64,000 bases of DNA from an uncultured eubacterium 1-6 (GTDB lineage: Bacteria > Bacillota > Clostridia > Lachnospirales > Lachnospiraceae), in assembly GCA_903789595.1 (NCBI GenBank), contig CAIFEZ010000005.1, positions 62,001 to 126,000 of the forward strand, in the 5' to 3' direction. Positions 45,705 to 54,307 of this stretch are shown here, piece after piece (the first letter of the stretch is position 1; every line of letters starts with the position of its first letter). The translations under genes and the position numbers were made by a program. The notes beneath the pieces are model-generated. The model was not told the origin of the DNA. It saw nothing but the letters and a program-made list of their open reading frames with translations, and did not search any database.

Positions 45705-47371
45705 AGCAACACAATTACATAAAAGAATATTATGACAAGATACAAAACGGTGAAATCATTGCAGGTAAACGCATAAAGCAAGTGTACAAAGCACTTAACG
45801 ACGAGTTAGATTATCCAATAGGAAATTGGATTTTTGATATAGAAAGGTCAAATGAACCGATTAATTTTATAGAAACGTATTGTAAAAACTCAAAAGGTAA
45901 ATGGATGGGGAAACCTGTAAAATTGCTCCTATGGCAAAAAGCACTTTTACAAGCAATTTATGGATTCATTGATAAAGATACAGGTTTGCGCAGGTGCAGA
46001 GAAGCGTTTGTTGAATGTGGCAGGAAAAACGGAAAATCGACTTTGCTTAGTGGATTAGGCGTTTTTGGTATGTTATCGGAAAATGGCGCACAAGTTCTTT
46101 GCAGTGCAAATAAATATCAACAGGCACGAATCATATTTGATGAAGCAAGGAATATGGTGGAACAATCACCAGAATTAAAAAAGATAATCCGTAAACGCAA
46201 AATAGATATGTACTGTGATTTGAACTTTTCTTTTATGCTTCCGTTGTCAAAAAACAGTGAGCTTTCCGATGGCCTTAATGCCAGTTTAGCACTGATCGAT
46301 GAAATACATTCTAATAAGGATAGATATTCCTATGACGTGATTAAACAATCTATGAGTGCAAGAGAACAGCCGCTTATATTTACAATATCTACTGCTGGAT
46401 TCGTCCGTTCTGGATTATTCGACACATTGCATGATTATGGATGCAATATCCTTGACGGTAAAATTACTGATAAAGATGTGCCTTATGGCAGCTTTTTACC
46501 ATTCTTTTATGAACTGGATGATGTTAAAGAAATTGATGATCCTGATATGTGGATCAAAGCTAATCCGTCATTAGGTGTTATAAAATCATTCGATGAATTG
46601 AAAGCAAATGTTGAACGTGCAAAGGTAGATACTACATTCCTGCCAACATTAAAAACAAAGGATTTCGATATACCTGAAAATGTCGCCGGTAGTTGGTTGA
46701 CAGCTTATGAATTAACTAATAAAAGCACATTTGACTTAAAATCATTCAGCGGTAGTTATGGAATTGGTGGAGTAGATTTATCGGAAGTTGGGGATTTGAC
46801 TTGTACAACCATGCTTATGATGCACGACAATGATGAAACGAGATATGTATTACAGCATTATTTTATCCCTGCTGATACAGCGGAAAAGCACATTAAACAG
46901 GATAAAGTACCATATGACGAATGGCAAAGAAAAGGATTAATCACATTTTGTAAAGGCAATAGGATCAACTATTCCGATGTTACAGCATGGTTTGAAACGA
47001 TTGAAAATCAATATCATATTATTCCATATTGGATTTATTATGATAGGTGGGGTACTCAGTACTGGAGTCGTGAAATGGAAAACAAGGGTTATACAATTAA
47101 ACCATGCGGACAAGGGTATAAATCAGTATCGCCTGTAATGAAGCAAATGCAAGTAGATTTTCAAGCGCATTTAATTAATTACAATAGTAATCAAATTACT
47201 ATGTGGTGTTTATCTAATACAGCGGTTACATCCGATCCAAGCGGAAATATAAAATTTGATAAATCCAAAAATAAAAAATTACGCATTGATGGAACAGCTT
47301 CAATGTACGATAGCTATTATGGGCTTATGGAAAATTGGCTTGATTATAAACAACTAATCAAAGGTAGGTAA
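45701..47371 (+). CDS. terL: terminase large subunit
   Basis: 556 residues, GTG start. Walker A-like 'ECGRKNGKSTLLSGLG', Walker B 'LALIDEIHSNK', motif 'TISTAGF', then an RNase-H-like nuclease part ('GIGGVDLSEVGDLTC', 'WIYYDRWGTQYW'). It is the HK97/YmfN-type packaging ATPase-nuclease. Confidence 0.95.
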   Translation: MKQHNYIKEYYDKIQNGEIIAGKRIKQVYKALNDELDYPIGNWIFDIERSNEPINFIETYCKNSKGKWMGKPVKLLLWQKALLQAIYGFIDKDTGLRRCREAFVECGRKNGKSTLLSGLGVFGMLSENGAQVLCSANKYQQARIIFDEARNMVEQSPELKKIIRKRKIDMYCDLNFSFMLPLSKNSELSDGLNASLALIDEIHSNKDRYSYDVIKQSMSAREQPLIFTISTAGFVRSGLFDTLHDYGCNILDGKITDKDVPYGSFLPFFYELDDVKEIDDPDMWIKANPSLGVIKSFDELKANVERAKVDTTFLPTLKTKDFDIPENVAGSWLTAYELTNKSTFDLKSFSGSYGIGGVDLSEVGDLTCTTMLMMHDNDETRYVLQHYFIPADTAEKHIKQDKVPYDEWQRKGLITFCKGNRINYSDVTAWFETIENQYHIIPYWIYYDRWGTQYWSREMENKGYTIKPCGQGYKSVSPVMKQMQVDFQAHLINYNSNQITMWCLSNTAVTSDPSGNIKFDKSKNKKLRIDGTASMYDSYYGLMENWLDYKQLIKGR

Positions 47372-47395
47372 TTGCTTTACTTTAAATGAAAAGAG

Positions 47396-48712
47396 GTGAT
47401 AAATATAAAAAAACAGAAACGGAGTATGTTTAACCGAATTTTTGGCAATAAAAAGCAAGTGCCTAAGCAATTAACAGCGGTACAAATGCTTAATACATAT
47501 AATAATCGCATTAATAGCTATAGCGGTGATTTATATAATAATGCAACCGTAAGGACTTGTGTTGATACAATAAGCCGTTATTTCGCTAAAATGCAACCTG
47601 AACACAGGTTAAAAGGTAAACGTGTGCGTGATAGTTTGGACAACCTTTTATCATTACGTCCGAATCCTGACATGAGTGCATACACATTTTTATACAAGCT
47701 ATGTACTTGTTATTACATGGATAATAATGCCTATATTTATGTGCAGCGTGACAATATGGGAAATGTAATTGCCTTATGGCCTTTTAGTTATTCTCAAGCT
47801 GAATTAAAAGAAAATAAATATGGTGATTTATATCTTACATTTACATTTGCTAACGGCAGACAAGTAACAGCATTAACAGATGATGTAATTGTTTTGCGAA
47901 GAAATATTTATAAAAATGACTTTTTTAGTGAAACAAATACAACACCATTATATCCGATTGTAAACGTCTTACATACGATTGCTGAAGGTATTATTAATGC
48001 TGTAAAATCATCTGCTTTTATACGTGGAATTTATAAGGTAATAGGCAGTTTGCAACCAGATGATGTCAAAGAAAAGCGTGATAATTTTAAATCACAATTT
48101 TTCGATACACAAAATAATGGCGGCATTATCATTATGGATGGCAAGGGCGAATATACGCCTATTGACAGCAAGCCAGTACTTATTGATAAAGATAATACAA
48201 ACCTTGTACAGGAGCAGATATATCGGTATTTTGGTTTAAATGAAGATATCATAAAAGGTACATACGATGAGAATGAATTTCAGGCCTTTTATGAAGGTGT
48301 ACTTGAACCTTTGAGCTTACAGTTATCACAGGAACTCAATGCAAAACTATTTTCAGACCGTGAACTATCTTTTGGCAATGAGATTGTACTTGTTTCCGAT
48401 AAACTTAGCTATATGAGTATGACAAGCAAAGTCAATATGATTAATAGTGTTAAAGACCTTGGGGTACTTACAAAAGGCATGATAGCCGATATTCTTAATC
48501 TTGAAACGCCGCCAGATGCTGATAAGATATTGCAATCACTTAATTATGTTGATAGCAACATAGCTAACCAATATCAATTAAGTGCAGCTAATCAGAAAAA
48601 TAAACTGATTAATTCATTGATGGGAGGTGATAACCAGAATGACGAAAACGAAAATACAAAAGGAAATACGAACAATACAAGTACCAATACAGACAGCGGA
48701 AAATCAGAATAG
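47396..48712 (+). CDS. portal protein, HK97 family
   Basis: 438 residues from a GTG. 'NNATVRTCVDTISRYFAKMQ', 'LYKLCTCYYMDNNAYIYVQR', 'YRYFGLNEDIIKGTYDENEF' and 'FYEGVLEPLSLQLSQELNAK' are typical. It forms the dodecameric vertex for DNA entry. Its 3' end overlaps the protease gene by 74 bases, a common layout. Confidence 0.93.
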   Translation: MINIKKQKRSMFNRIFGNKKQVPKQLTAVQMLNTYNNRINSYSGDLYNNATVRTCVDTISRYFAKMQPEHRLKGKRVRDSLDNLLSLRPNPDMSAYTFLYKLCTCYYMDNNAYIYVQRDNMGNVIALWPFSYSQAELKENKYGDLYLTFTFANGRQVTALTDDVIVLRRNIYKNDFFSETNTTPLYPIVNVLHTIAEGIINAVKSSAFIRGIYKVIGSLQPDDVKEKRDNFKSQFFDTQNNGGIIIMDGKGEYTPIDSKPVLIDKDNTNLVQEQIYRYFGLNEDIIKGTYDENEFQAFYEGVLEPLSLQLSQELNAKLFSDRELSFGNEIVLVSDKLSYMSMTSKVNMINSVKDLGVLTKGMIADILNLETPPDADKILQSLNYVDSNIANQYQLSAANQKNKLINSLMGGDNQNDENENTKGNTNNTSTNTDSGKSE

Positions 48713-49232
48713 TAATATGCAGATTGAAGGTAAGGCGATTGTTTTTAATGAAGCAACGCCTTTATTTAATGATGGTGAAACGCAGTATTATGAAATGATT
48801 GATTCTCATGCGCTGGATGGTGTTGATTTATCAAATGTATATTTATATTACAATCACGCCGAACAAGCACTTGCAAGGACTAAAAATAATACTTTAACTC
48901 TTGATGTACGGCCTGACGGTTTGTATTTTAAGGCGAATTTGATTGATACAAGCTATGGACAAGACCTTTATAAAATGGTTAAAAATGGGCTTGTAGATAA
49001 ATGCAGCTTTGCTTTTACAATCCGTGATGAAGATTTTAACACCGATACAAATACATTTATCGTTAATAAGATTGATAAGTTGTTTGAAATTTCCATTGTG
49101 GACTTGCCTGCATATGATGATACAAATGTATCTGTTTCCGCGAGGGCAAAAGTAACAGAGCTTGAAAAAGAAAGGCAAGCAAAAATTGATATTGAGAAGC
49201 GCAAAGCTTTAATTCTAAAAACATTATATTAG
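48639..49232 (+). CDS. prohead protease, HK97 family
   Basis: About 197 residues from the ATG at 48639, 8 bases after GGAGGTGA (a GTG at 48627 is possible). 'IEGKAIVFNEATPLFNDG', catalytic His in 'YYNHAEQALART', Ser in 'VDKCSFAFTI', and 'ISIVDLPAYDDT'. It matures the capsid by removing the MCP delta domain. Confidence 0.93.
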   Translation: MTKTKIQKEIRTIQVPIQTAENQNSNMQIEGKAIVFNEATPLFNDGETQYYEMIDSHALDGVDLSNVYLYYNHAEQALARTKNNTLTLDVRPDGLYFKANLIDTSYGQDLYKMVKNGLVDKCSFAFTIRDEDFNTDTNTFIVNKIDKLFEISIVDLPAYDDTNVSVSARAKVTELEKERQAKIDIEKRKALILKTLY

Positions 49233-49253
49233 ATTAAAGGAGTAATGATTACT

Positions 49254-50396
49254 ATGAATAAATTAACAGAAAGAATGTTTGAAATTAACAATCGCAAAGC
49301 GGAAATCCGTTCCGATATTGAAAGCAAAAAAGAAGGTATTGACCTTGACGCTTGCGAAAAAGAACTTAGAAATCTTGATACGGAATTTTCTGATATTGAA
49401 AAACGTATGAAATTGGTAGATGGTATTAAGATTGATAAACCAACAGAAAAGAGGGATATTATGGATAATAATTATACACGTGACAGTAAGGAATATCGCA
49501 GTGCATTTCTGAAACATATTCAGGGCGTAAAACTGAACGAGGTTGAGCAGAGAGCTTATAGCTCTGTATCTGATAGTGCCGGTGCTGCTATTCCAACACA
49601 GACAGCAGATCAGCTTATCAGCAAAATTAAACAGGTAGCGCCTATTCTTAATGAAATGACTCTGCTTCAGGTTGCTGGAGATGTGAAGTTTGCAACAGAA
49701 AATGTCAGGGATAGTGCGGCACTTCATACAGAAAATAATTCCGTTACACCTGCTTCCGATACAATCGCATCTATTGATCTTGGCAGCTATGAGTTTATTA
49801 AGATTATCAGCATTTCTAAGACCGTCCAGACAATGGCAATCGATGCGTTTGAAGGTTGGTTGACTCAGATTCTTGCGGAAGATATTGCACGCCAGATTGA
49901 GTATATGTCTATTAATGGTACAGGTGTATCTCAGCCGACAGGGATTGAAAAAGCTAATACATGGGACGATACAAACAGCTTTACAGTTGCCGCTGCTTCT
50001 TCCCTTACATATTCTAATGTTTGTAGCTTTATCGGCCTGCTTAAAGGTGGATATGACTATAACGCAAAAATGCTTATGAGCAAAAAGACGCTGTATGAGG
50101 ATTTTATGCCGCTGATGGATAAATCCAAAAATGATCTCGTTGTCCGTGATGCGACTACTAACAGCTATGTGATTATGGGTTATCCTGTAATGCTTTCCGA
50201 TTCAGTCGCAGAACACGACGTTTATCTTGGTAACTTCCGTTATCTTGTGGGTAATCTTTCACAGAATATTACCGTTGATTCTTCTGCTGAAAGTGGCTTC
50301 CGTAACAATAGCATTGACTTCCGTGGTAGTGCTATGTTTGATTGCAAACCGGCACTCGGTGAAGCGTTTGTAAAACTGACAAAAGCAACTGCTTGA
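49254..50396 (+). CDS. major capsid protein, HK97 fold
   Basis: About 380 residues. An N-terminal helical delta domain (to ~residue 70) is followed by 'GAAIPTQTADQLISKIKQVA', 'EFIKIISISKTVQTMAIDAF'-like core, and 'LGNFRYLVGNLSQNITVDSS'. Start taken at 49254; the ATG at 49245 is too close to AGGAG. Confidence 0.93.
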   Translation: MNKLTERMFEINNRKAEIRSDIESKKEGIDLDACEKELRNLDTEFSDIEKRMKLVDGIKIDKPTEKRDIMDNNYTRDSKEYRSAFLKHIQGVKLNEVEQRAYSSVSDSAGAAIPTQTADQLISKIKQVAPILNEMTLLQVAGDVKFATENVRDSAALHTENNSVTPASDTIASIDLGSYEFIKIISISKTVQTMAIDAFEGWLTQILAEDIARQIEYMSINGTGVSQPTGIEKANTWDDTNSFTVAAASSLTYSNVCSFIGLLKGGYDYNAKMLMSKKTLYEDFMPLMDKSKNDLVVRDATTNSYVIMGYPVMLSDSVAEHDVYLGNFRYLVGNLSQNITVDSSAESGFRNNSIDFRGSAMFDCKPALGEAFVKLTKATA

Positions 50397-50409
50397 TAAG
50401 GTGATGTAA

Positions 50410-50751
50410 ATGTCATTGTTATCATCAATAAAAAAATCTTTGCGTATTACAGATGATAATACTGATTTTGATACTGAGATAACAGACCTTATATCACAAG
50501 CTATAGATGATTTAAAGGCAGGAGGTATAAAATCTTCTGCCTTTAATGATTATGGTCTTAAGGATTCAGATGGAAATACGATTGATTATATAGATGATGG
50601 CAACATAAGGCAAGCCATTATTTTATATGTCAAGGCATATTTCGGCATTGAGAATCCAGACAAAGAATGGTATATAGATCGTTATCAATATAAGAAATCA
50701 GAATTATGTAATCAGGTAAGTCAATATGGAAGTGATATAGATGAGATATAA
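50410..50751 (+). CDS. head-tail connector (gp6-like)
   Basis: 113 residues: 'SIKKSLRITDDNTDFDTEI', 'LISQAIDDLKAGGI', 'IRQAIILYVKAYFG'. Helical adaptor protein of the HK97 gp6 family; position right after the capsid gene supports it. Confidence 0.9.
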   Translation: MSLLSSIKKSLRITDDNTDFDTEITDLISQAIDDLKAGGIKSSAFNDYGLKDSDGNTIDYIDDGNIRQAIILYVKAYFGIENPDKEWYIDRYQYKKSELCNQVSQYGSDIDEI

Positions 50752-51082
50752 AACTGGAAATACGTATTTTAACAAAACAGCACAACTAATTACACAAACT
50801 TATACTACTGATGATTTGAGGCAACAAATTCCTGATAAAACAATTTATCGGAAAGTTTATTGTGCAAAGAAAAGTACACCCCAAACAGAATTTTTCCTTG
50901 CAGGGCAAAGCGGTATAAAATCAGCCGCTATGTTTTTAGTAAGGACAGCGGATTATCATGGTGAAACAACATTACGTTACCCTGCTAATGACAGCGGTAC
51001 TGTTTATACCATTTATCGTGTATATGATACTGTTGACGAAATGACGGAATTATATGGAAAAGTGGAGATGGGAAATGAGTGA
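50741..51082 (+). CDS. phage head closure / head-tail adaptor protein
   Basis: 113 residues, overlapping the connector by 11 bases. Mainly beta ('[20 protein letters not shown]', '[17 protein letters not shown]'), as in the SPP1 gp16-like adaptor family. Confidence 0.85.
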   Translation: MRYKTGNTYFNKTAQLITQTYTTDDLRQQIPDKTIYRKVYCAKKSTPQTEFFLAGQSGIKSAAMFLVRTADYHGETTLRYPANDSGTVYTIYRVYDTVDEMTELYGKVEMGNE

Positions 51083-51470
51083 TACAATTAAATGTGATTC
51101 ATCTAACTTCGCTGATATAATTTCCGCTTCTCTTCAAGAGTTTTCAGACGAAAAAACAAAAGAAATCAAAAATATCATAACAGACAAGTCAAAAGAATTG
51201 GCTAAAAATATAAAACGTGATTCTCCTAGACGTGCCAAAAATGGCGGTAAATACGCTAAGGGATGGACAGCTAAAAAAGATTATGAGAATAATTTGAATA
51301 TCCAATACACTATTTATAATAAAAAAGAACCGTCTTTAACTCATCTTTTGGAAAACGGTCATGCAAAGCGCAATGGTGGACGTGTTGAGGGTATTCCTCA
51401 TATTGCGCCAAATTGTGAAGCAATAGAAAAGGAAATTGACGCTGAAATAGATAAGACAGCAGGTGATTAA
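51075..51470 (+). CDS. HK97 gp10-like tail component
   Basis: 131 residues from the ATG at 51075 behind GGAGATGGGAA. '[20 protein letters not shown]' and '[20 protein letters not shown]' are the gp10 hallmark (H-x-x-E-x-G-H). Confidence 0.9.
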   Translation: MSDTIKCDSSNFADIISASLQEFSDEKTKEIKNIITDKSKELAKNIKRDSPRRAKNGGKYAKGWTAKKDYENNLNIQYTIYNKKEPSLTHLLENGHAKRNGGRVEGIPHIAPNCEAIEKEIDAEIDKTAGD

Positions 51471-51471
51471 T

Positions 51472-51801
51472 ATGGATATTAAAGGATTAAGAGCTGTTTT
51501 AGATTCTACTGGATTACCTGTTGTTTATCATAGCTGGAAATCATCTGATCCGAACAATCCTCCTCCGAAGCCGCCTTACATTATTTATTATCTCAAAAAT
51601 TCGGATAATACAGGCGCAGATAACAGGGTTTATTACAAACAAAATAATTACAATATTGAACTATATACTAATAAAAAGGATATAGCAACAGAACAGAAAT
51701 TGGAGGATGCGTTTGACAGCGCATCTATTTTTTATGATAAAACAGAATCATACATAGAATCCGAACATATGTTTGAGATTTTGTATGAAATTGAAATATA
51801 A
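51472..51801 (+). CDS. tail terminator-like protein
   Basis: 109 residues from the ATG at 51472. 'GLPVVYHSWKSSDPNNPPPK', 'YIIYYLKNSDNTGADNRVYY' and 'YNIELYTNKKD' fit the minor tail/tail-completion family next to gp10-like genes. Confidence 0.8.
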   Translation: MDIKGLRAVLDSTGLPVVYHSWKSSDPNNPPPKPPYIIYYLKNSDNTGADNRVYYKQNNYNIELYTNKKDIATEQKLEDAFDSASIFYDKTESYIESEHMFEILYEIEI

Positions 51802-51817
51802 AGGGAGTTGTTAAATT

Positions 51818-52669
51818 ATGGCTACAACACAAAATAAAGTAAAAGCAGGTTTAAGCGATGTATATTATGCAAAATTATCAGCAGATGGTACATATGCGAC
51901 ACCAGTTTCAATAAATGGAGCGGTTAGTATTTCATTAAAACCCGCTGGTTCAAGCGTGACGGCTTATGGGGATAATATCGCTCAGTGCGATTTTGACACA
52001 GATCAAGGTTACACCGGAAATATTTCATTCAATATTATTCCAGACAGTTTTAAAACAGATATTTTAGGCGAAGAAATAGATGCTAATGGAGTAGTAACGG
52101 AAAGCTCGGATGATACAGTTTCAGAATTTGCCTTACTCTTTCAATTTTTAGGAGACGTAAATAATACTCGTCATGTTTTCTATAGGTGCAAGGCAAGCCG
52201 CCCGAATATAGAAAGTGAAACTATAAAAGACAAAGTGGATTTAAAAGAAGAATCGCTTGATTTGAAAGTTCGTCCGGTTGTCGATGGTGTATTGAAACAT
52301 AAAATTAAAGGTCATATTGATAATACGGCTGAAAACGCTACAATTTATAATGCATGGTTCGATAAGGTTTATGACGGCACAACAGCATTAGGTTCTTTAA
52401 CGGTAACATCTATTGCAGGTTCTACTACAGGTGACACGCTTTTGACGGTCACACCGACTCTTACAATTGGCAACAGCTATATGTATAAGACAGCGGCAAC
52501 TGTTACGCTTCCTGCTTATGGTGATGTTTGCAATACTACAGCAGGATATACGGCTTGGGATGGTACTTCTGATATTACAGCAACTACAGGTAACGAAATT
52601 GCAGTGGTTGAAGTAGATGGTTCTTATAAAGCTATTAAAGCTGGTAAAACAACAGTTACATCTAAATAA
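51818..52669 (+). CDS. major tail (tube) protein
   Basis: 283 residues. The first ~195 residues match phi13-type tube proteins ('KVKAGLSDVYYAKLSADGTY', 'FDTDQGYTGNISFNIIPDSF'); a ~85-residue Thr/Ala-rich C-terminal extension ('LTVTSIAGSTTGDTLL') looks like an Ig-like surface domain. Confidence 0.9.
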   Translation: MATTQNKVKAGLSDVYYAKLSADGTYATPVSINGAVSISLKPAGSSVTAYGDNIAQCDFDTDQGYTGNISFNIIPDSFKTDILGEEIDANGVVTESSDDTVSEFALLFQFLGDVNNTRHVFYRCKASRPNIESETIKDKVDLKEESLDLKVRPVVDGVLKHKIKGHIDNTAENATIYNAWFDKVYDGTTALGSLTVTSIAGSTTGDTLLTVTPTLTIGNSYMYKTAATVTLPAYGDVCNTTAGYTAWDGTSDITATTGNEIAVVEVDGSYKAIKAGKTTVTSK

Positions 52670-52692
52670 TTAAGATAGGAGATAATACATAA

Positions 52693-53073
52693 ATGGAAAA
52701 AACAATAACAATTGATGGAAAGCCGATTACATTCAAGTGTACCGGCGGTTGTTTGTATAGATATCAGCAGCAATTTAACAAAAGTTTCCTTGCTGATGCT
52801 GCAAGTTTAAGCAATTTTGATGAATCAAAAAAGAAAAAGAAAGTTAAACAGCCAGACGGGAAAATTACATTTCAAGATGAATATGATTTTACAAAATTGA
52901 ATCTTGAACTTGTATATAATCTTGCTTGGACTATGGCAAAAACCGCCGATCCGTCTATACCTGATCCTCAAGCATGGCTTGATTCATTTGATACATTCCC
53001 TATTGTTAAAATTATAGAACCAATTATGGATATGCTTCAGAAATCTATCGAGATATCAACAAAAAACGGATAA
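52693..53073 (+). CDS. tail assembly chaperone, G-type
   Basis: 126 residues. 'GKPITFKCTGGCLYRYQQQF', 'LVYNLAWTMAKTADPSI'. Its last codons contain a -1 slippery heptamer (53061-53067), by which a fraction of ribosomes would continue into the T reading frame. Location just before the tape measure module is classical. Confidence 0.9.
   Translation: MEKTITIDGKPITFKCTGGCLYRYQQQFNKSFLADAASLSNFDESKKKKKVKQPDGKITFQDEYDFTKLNLELVYNLAWTMAKTADPSIPDPQAWLDSFDTFPIVKIIEPIMDMLQKSIEISTKNG
53061..53067 (+). promoter_or_regulatory. programmed -1 frameshift site
   Basis: A-AAA-AAC in the correct phase (codons ACA AAA AAC), 4 bases before the G stop. A -1 slip reads CGG ATA AAC GGT ... straight into the downstream frame, which is open to 53315. 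Confidence 0.88.
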
Positions 53074-53315
53074 ACGGTGATAGTCAATCCGATAATGACG
53101 AACCAATGACAACTGAAGAATTTTTGGCATTGTGCAAAGCAAACGGATTATCTATTGCCGAAATTGATGATTTGAATATCGGTAAAATTATAGATTACTT
53201 ATATGCCTATACTGATATTTTAAAGCAGAGATATGGTATTGATGAAAATAGCCAATCTGCAAATAATGGTGAAAGAATGGCGACACAAGCAGATTTTGAC
53301 GCATTCGATTTATAA
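53067..53315 (+). CDS. tail assembly chaperone T extension (via -1 frameshift)
   Basis: Open in frame with the slipped ribosome; 'MTTEEFLALCKANGLSIAEI' from an internal ATG at 53106 is the conserved part. There is no RBS for 53106, which supports production only as a G-T fusion (52693 to 53315). Confidence 0.82.
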   Translation, partial: RINGDSQSDNDEPMTTEEFLALCKANGLSIAEIDDLNIGKIIDYLYAYTDILKQRYGIDENSQSANNGERMATQADFDAFDL

Positions 53316-53330
53316 AAAAGGAACTGATTA

Positions 53331-53534
53331 ATGCAATACATTACAAAAGATGAAATGAACTACATTTTATCTCATACTCATCAAAGAGTATATATTACTG
53401 TTGTTAATAAGCAGCATAAAGCACGTAGTAAAAAACGGTATATTACTGTTGACAATAATGTAAAACATATACTTGATAATTATAATAAGGAACAAGCTGA
53501 AAAAATAATATATCAATCAGAGCTAATGTTTTAA
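53331..53534 (+). CDS. small hypothetical protein
   Basis: 67 residues, basic ('VVNKQHKARSKKRYITVDNN'). AAAGGAAC precedes the ATG. Located between chaperone and homing endonuclease, so it may be part of the inserted unit. Unknown. Confidence 0.55.
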   Translation: MQYITKDEMNYILSHTHQRVYITVVNKQHKARSKKRYITVDNNVKHILDNYNKEQAEKIIYQSELMF

Positions 53535-53607
53535 TAAAAGGGAAATTAATTGTGGGAAATACAATCCCTTAATTAGTTTCCCTTATTTTTTTATGAGGTG
53601 TTGATGC

Positions 53608-54288
53608 ATGAAGGAAATATGGTGTGATATAAAAGGTTACGAAGGAATATATCATGTTTCTAATTTCGGTAGGATTAGAAATATAAAAGGAAAAATAATT
53701 AAACAACAAATAAATAAAGCCGGATATTTTTATGTTTGTTTACATTATAATAAACAAAGGAAATACTATACAGTACATAGATTAATGGCAATAGCTTTTC
53801 TTCCTAATCCAGAAAACAAAAAATTTGTAATACATATAGATCACAATAAACAAAACAATCGAATTTCTAATCTTAAATGGATGGATGAATCGACTAATAA
53901 ACCTAAGAAACCTGTTTATCAATTCGATAGGCATGGCAATTTGATAGGTAAATATAAATCCTCAATACAAGCTGCAAAGCAAACAGGTATATCAGTTGCA
54001 AATATACGTTGTTGTGCAAACGGAATAACCAAAACAGCATATCACAATATTTGGCTTTTTGAGGATGATTTAGATAAATTGGCAGATAAAATAAAATCCG
54101 TAAATCAACACAGATATAACGAACAGGGTAAAAAAGTAAATCAATATGATTTGGATGGAAATTATATAAGAACCTATTTATCTCAAAGTGAAGTAGTACG
54201 CATTAATGATTTTGATCAAAGCGCAATTAGCGGTTGTTGCAGAGGAAAATATAAACAAGCTTATGGTTATATATGGAGATTTGCATAA
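53608..54288 (+). CDS. NUMOD4-HNH homing endonuclease with two NUMOD1-like repeats
   Basis: 226 residues. NUMOD4 ('WCDIKGYEGIYHVSNFGRIR'), HNH ('VHRLMAIAFLPNP', 'VIHIDHNKQNNRISNLKW'), then two DNA-binding repeats ('VYQFDRHGNLIGKYKSSIQA' and 'VNQYDLDGNYIRTYLSQSEV'). It interrupts the chaperone-tape measure order, typical of free-standing homing endonucleases. The repeats resemble the tail of the polymerase-like protein at 37496-40933. Confidence 0.92.
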   Translation: MKEIWCDIKGYEGIYHVSNFGRIRNIKGKIIKQQINKAGYFYVCLHYNKQRKYYTVHRLMAIAFLPNPENKKFVIHIDHNKQNNRISNLKWMDESTNKPKKPVYQFDRHGNLIGKYKSSIQAAKQTGISVANIRCCANGITKTAYHNIWLFEDDLDKLADKIKSVNQHRYNEQGKKVNQYDLDGNYIRTYLSQSEVVRINDFDQSAISGCCRGKYKQAYGYIWRFA

Positions 54289-54307
54289 TTCAAAGTGAGG
54301 TGATTAA

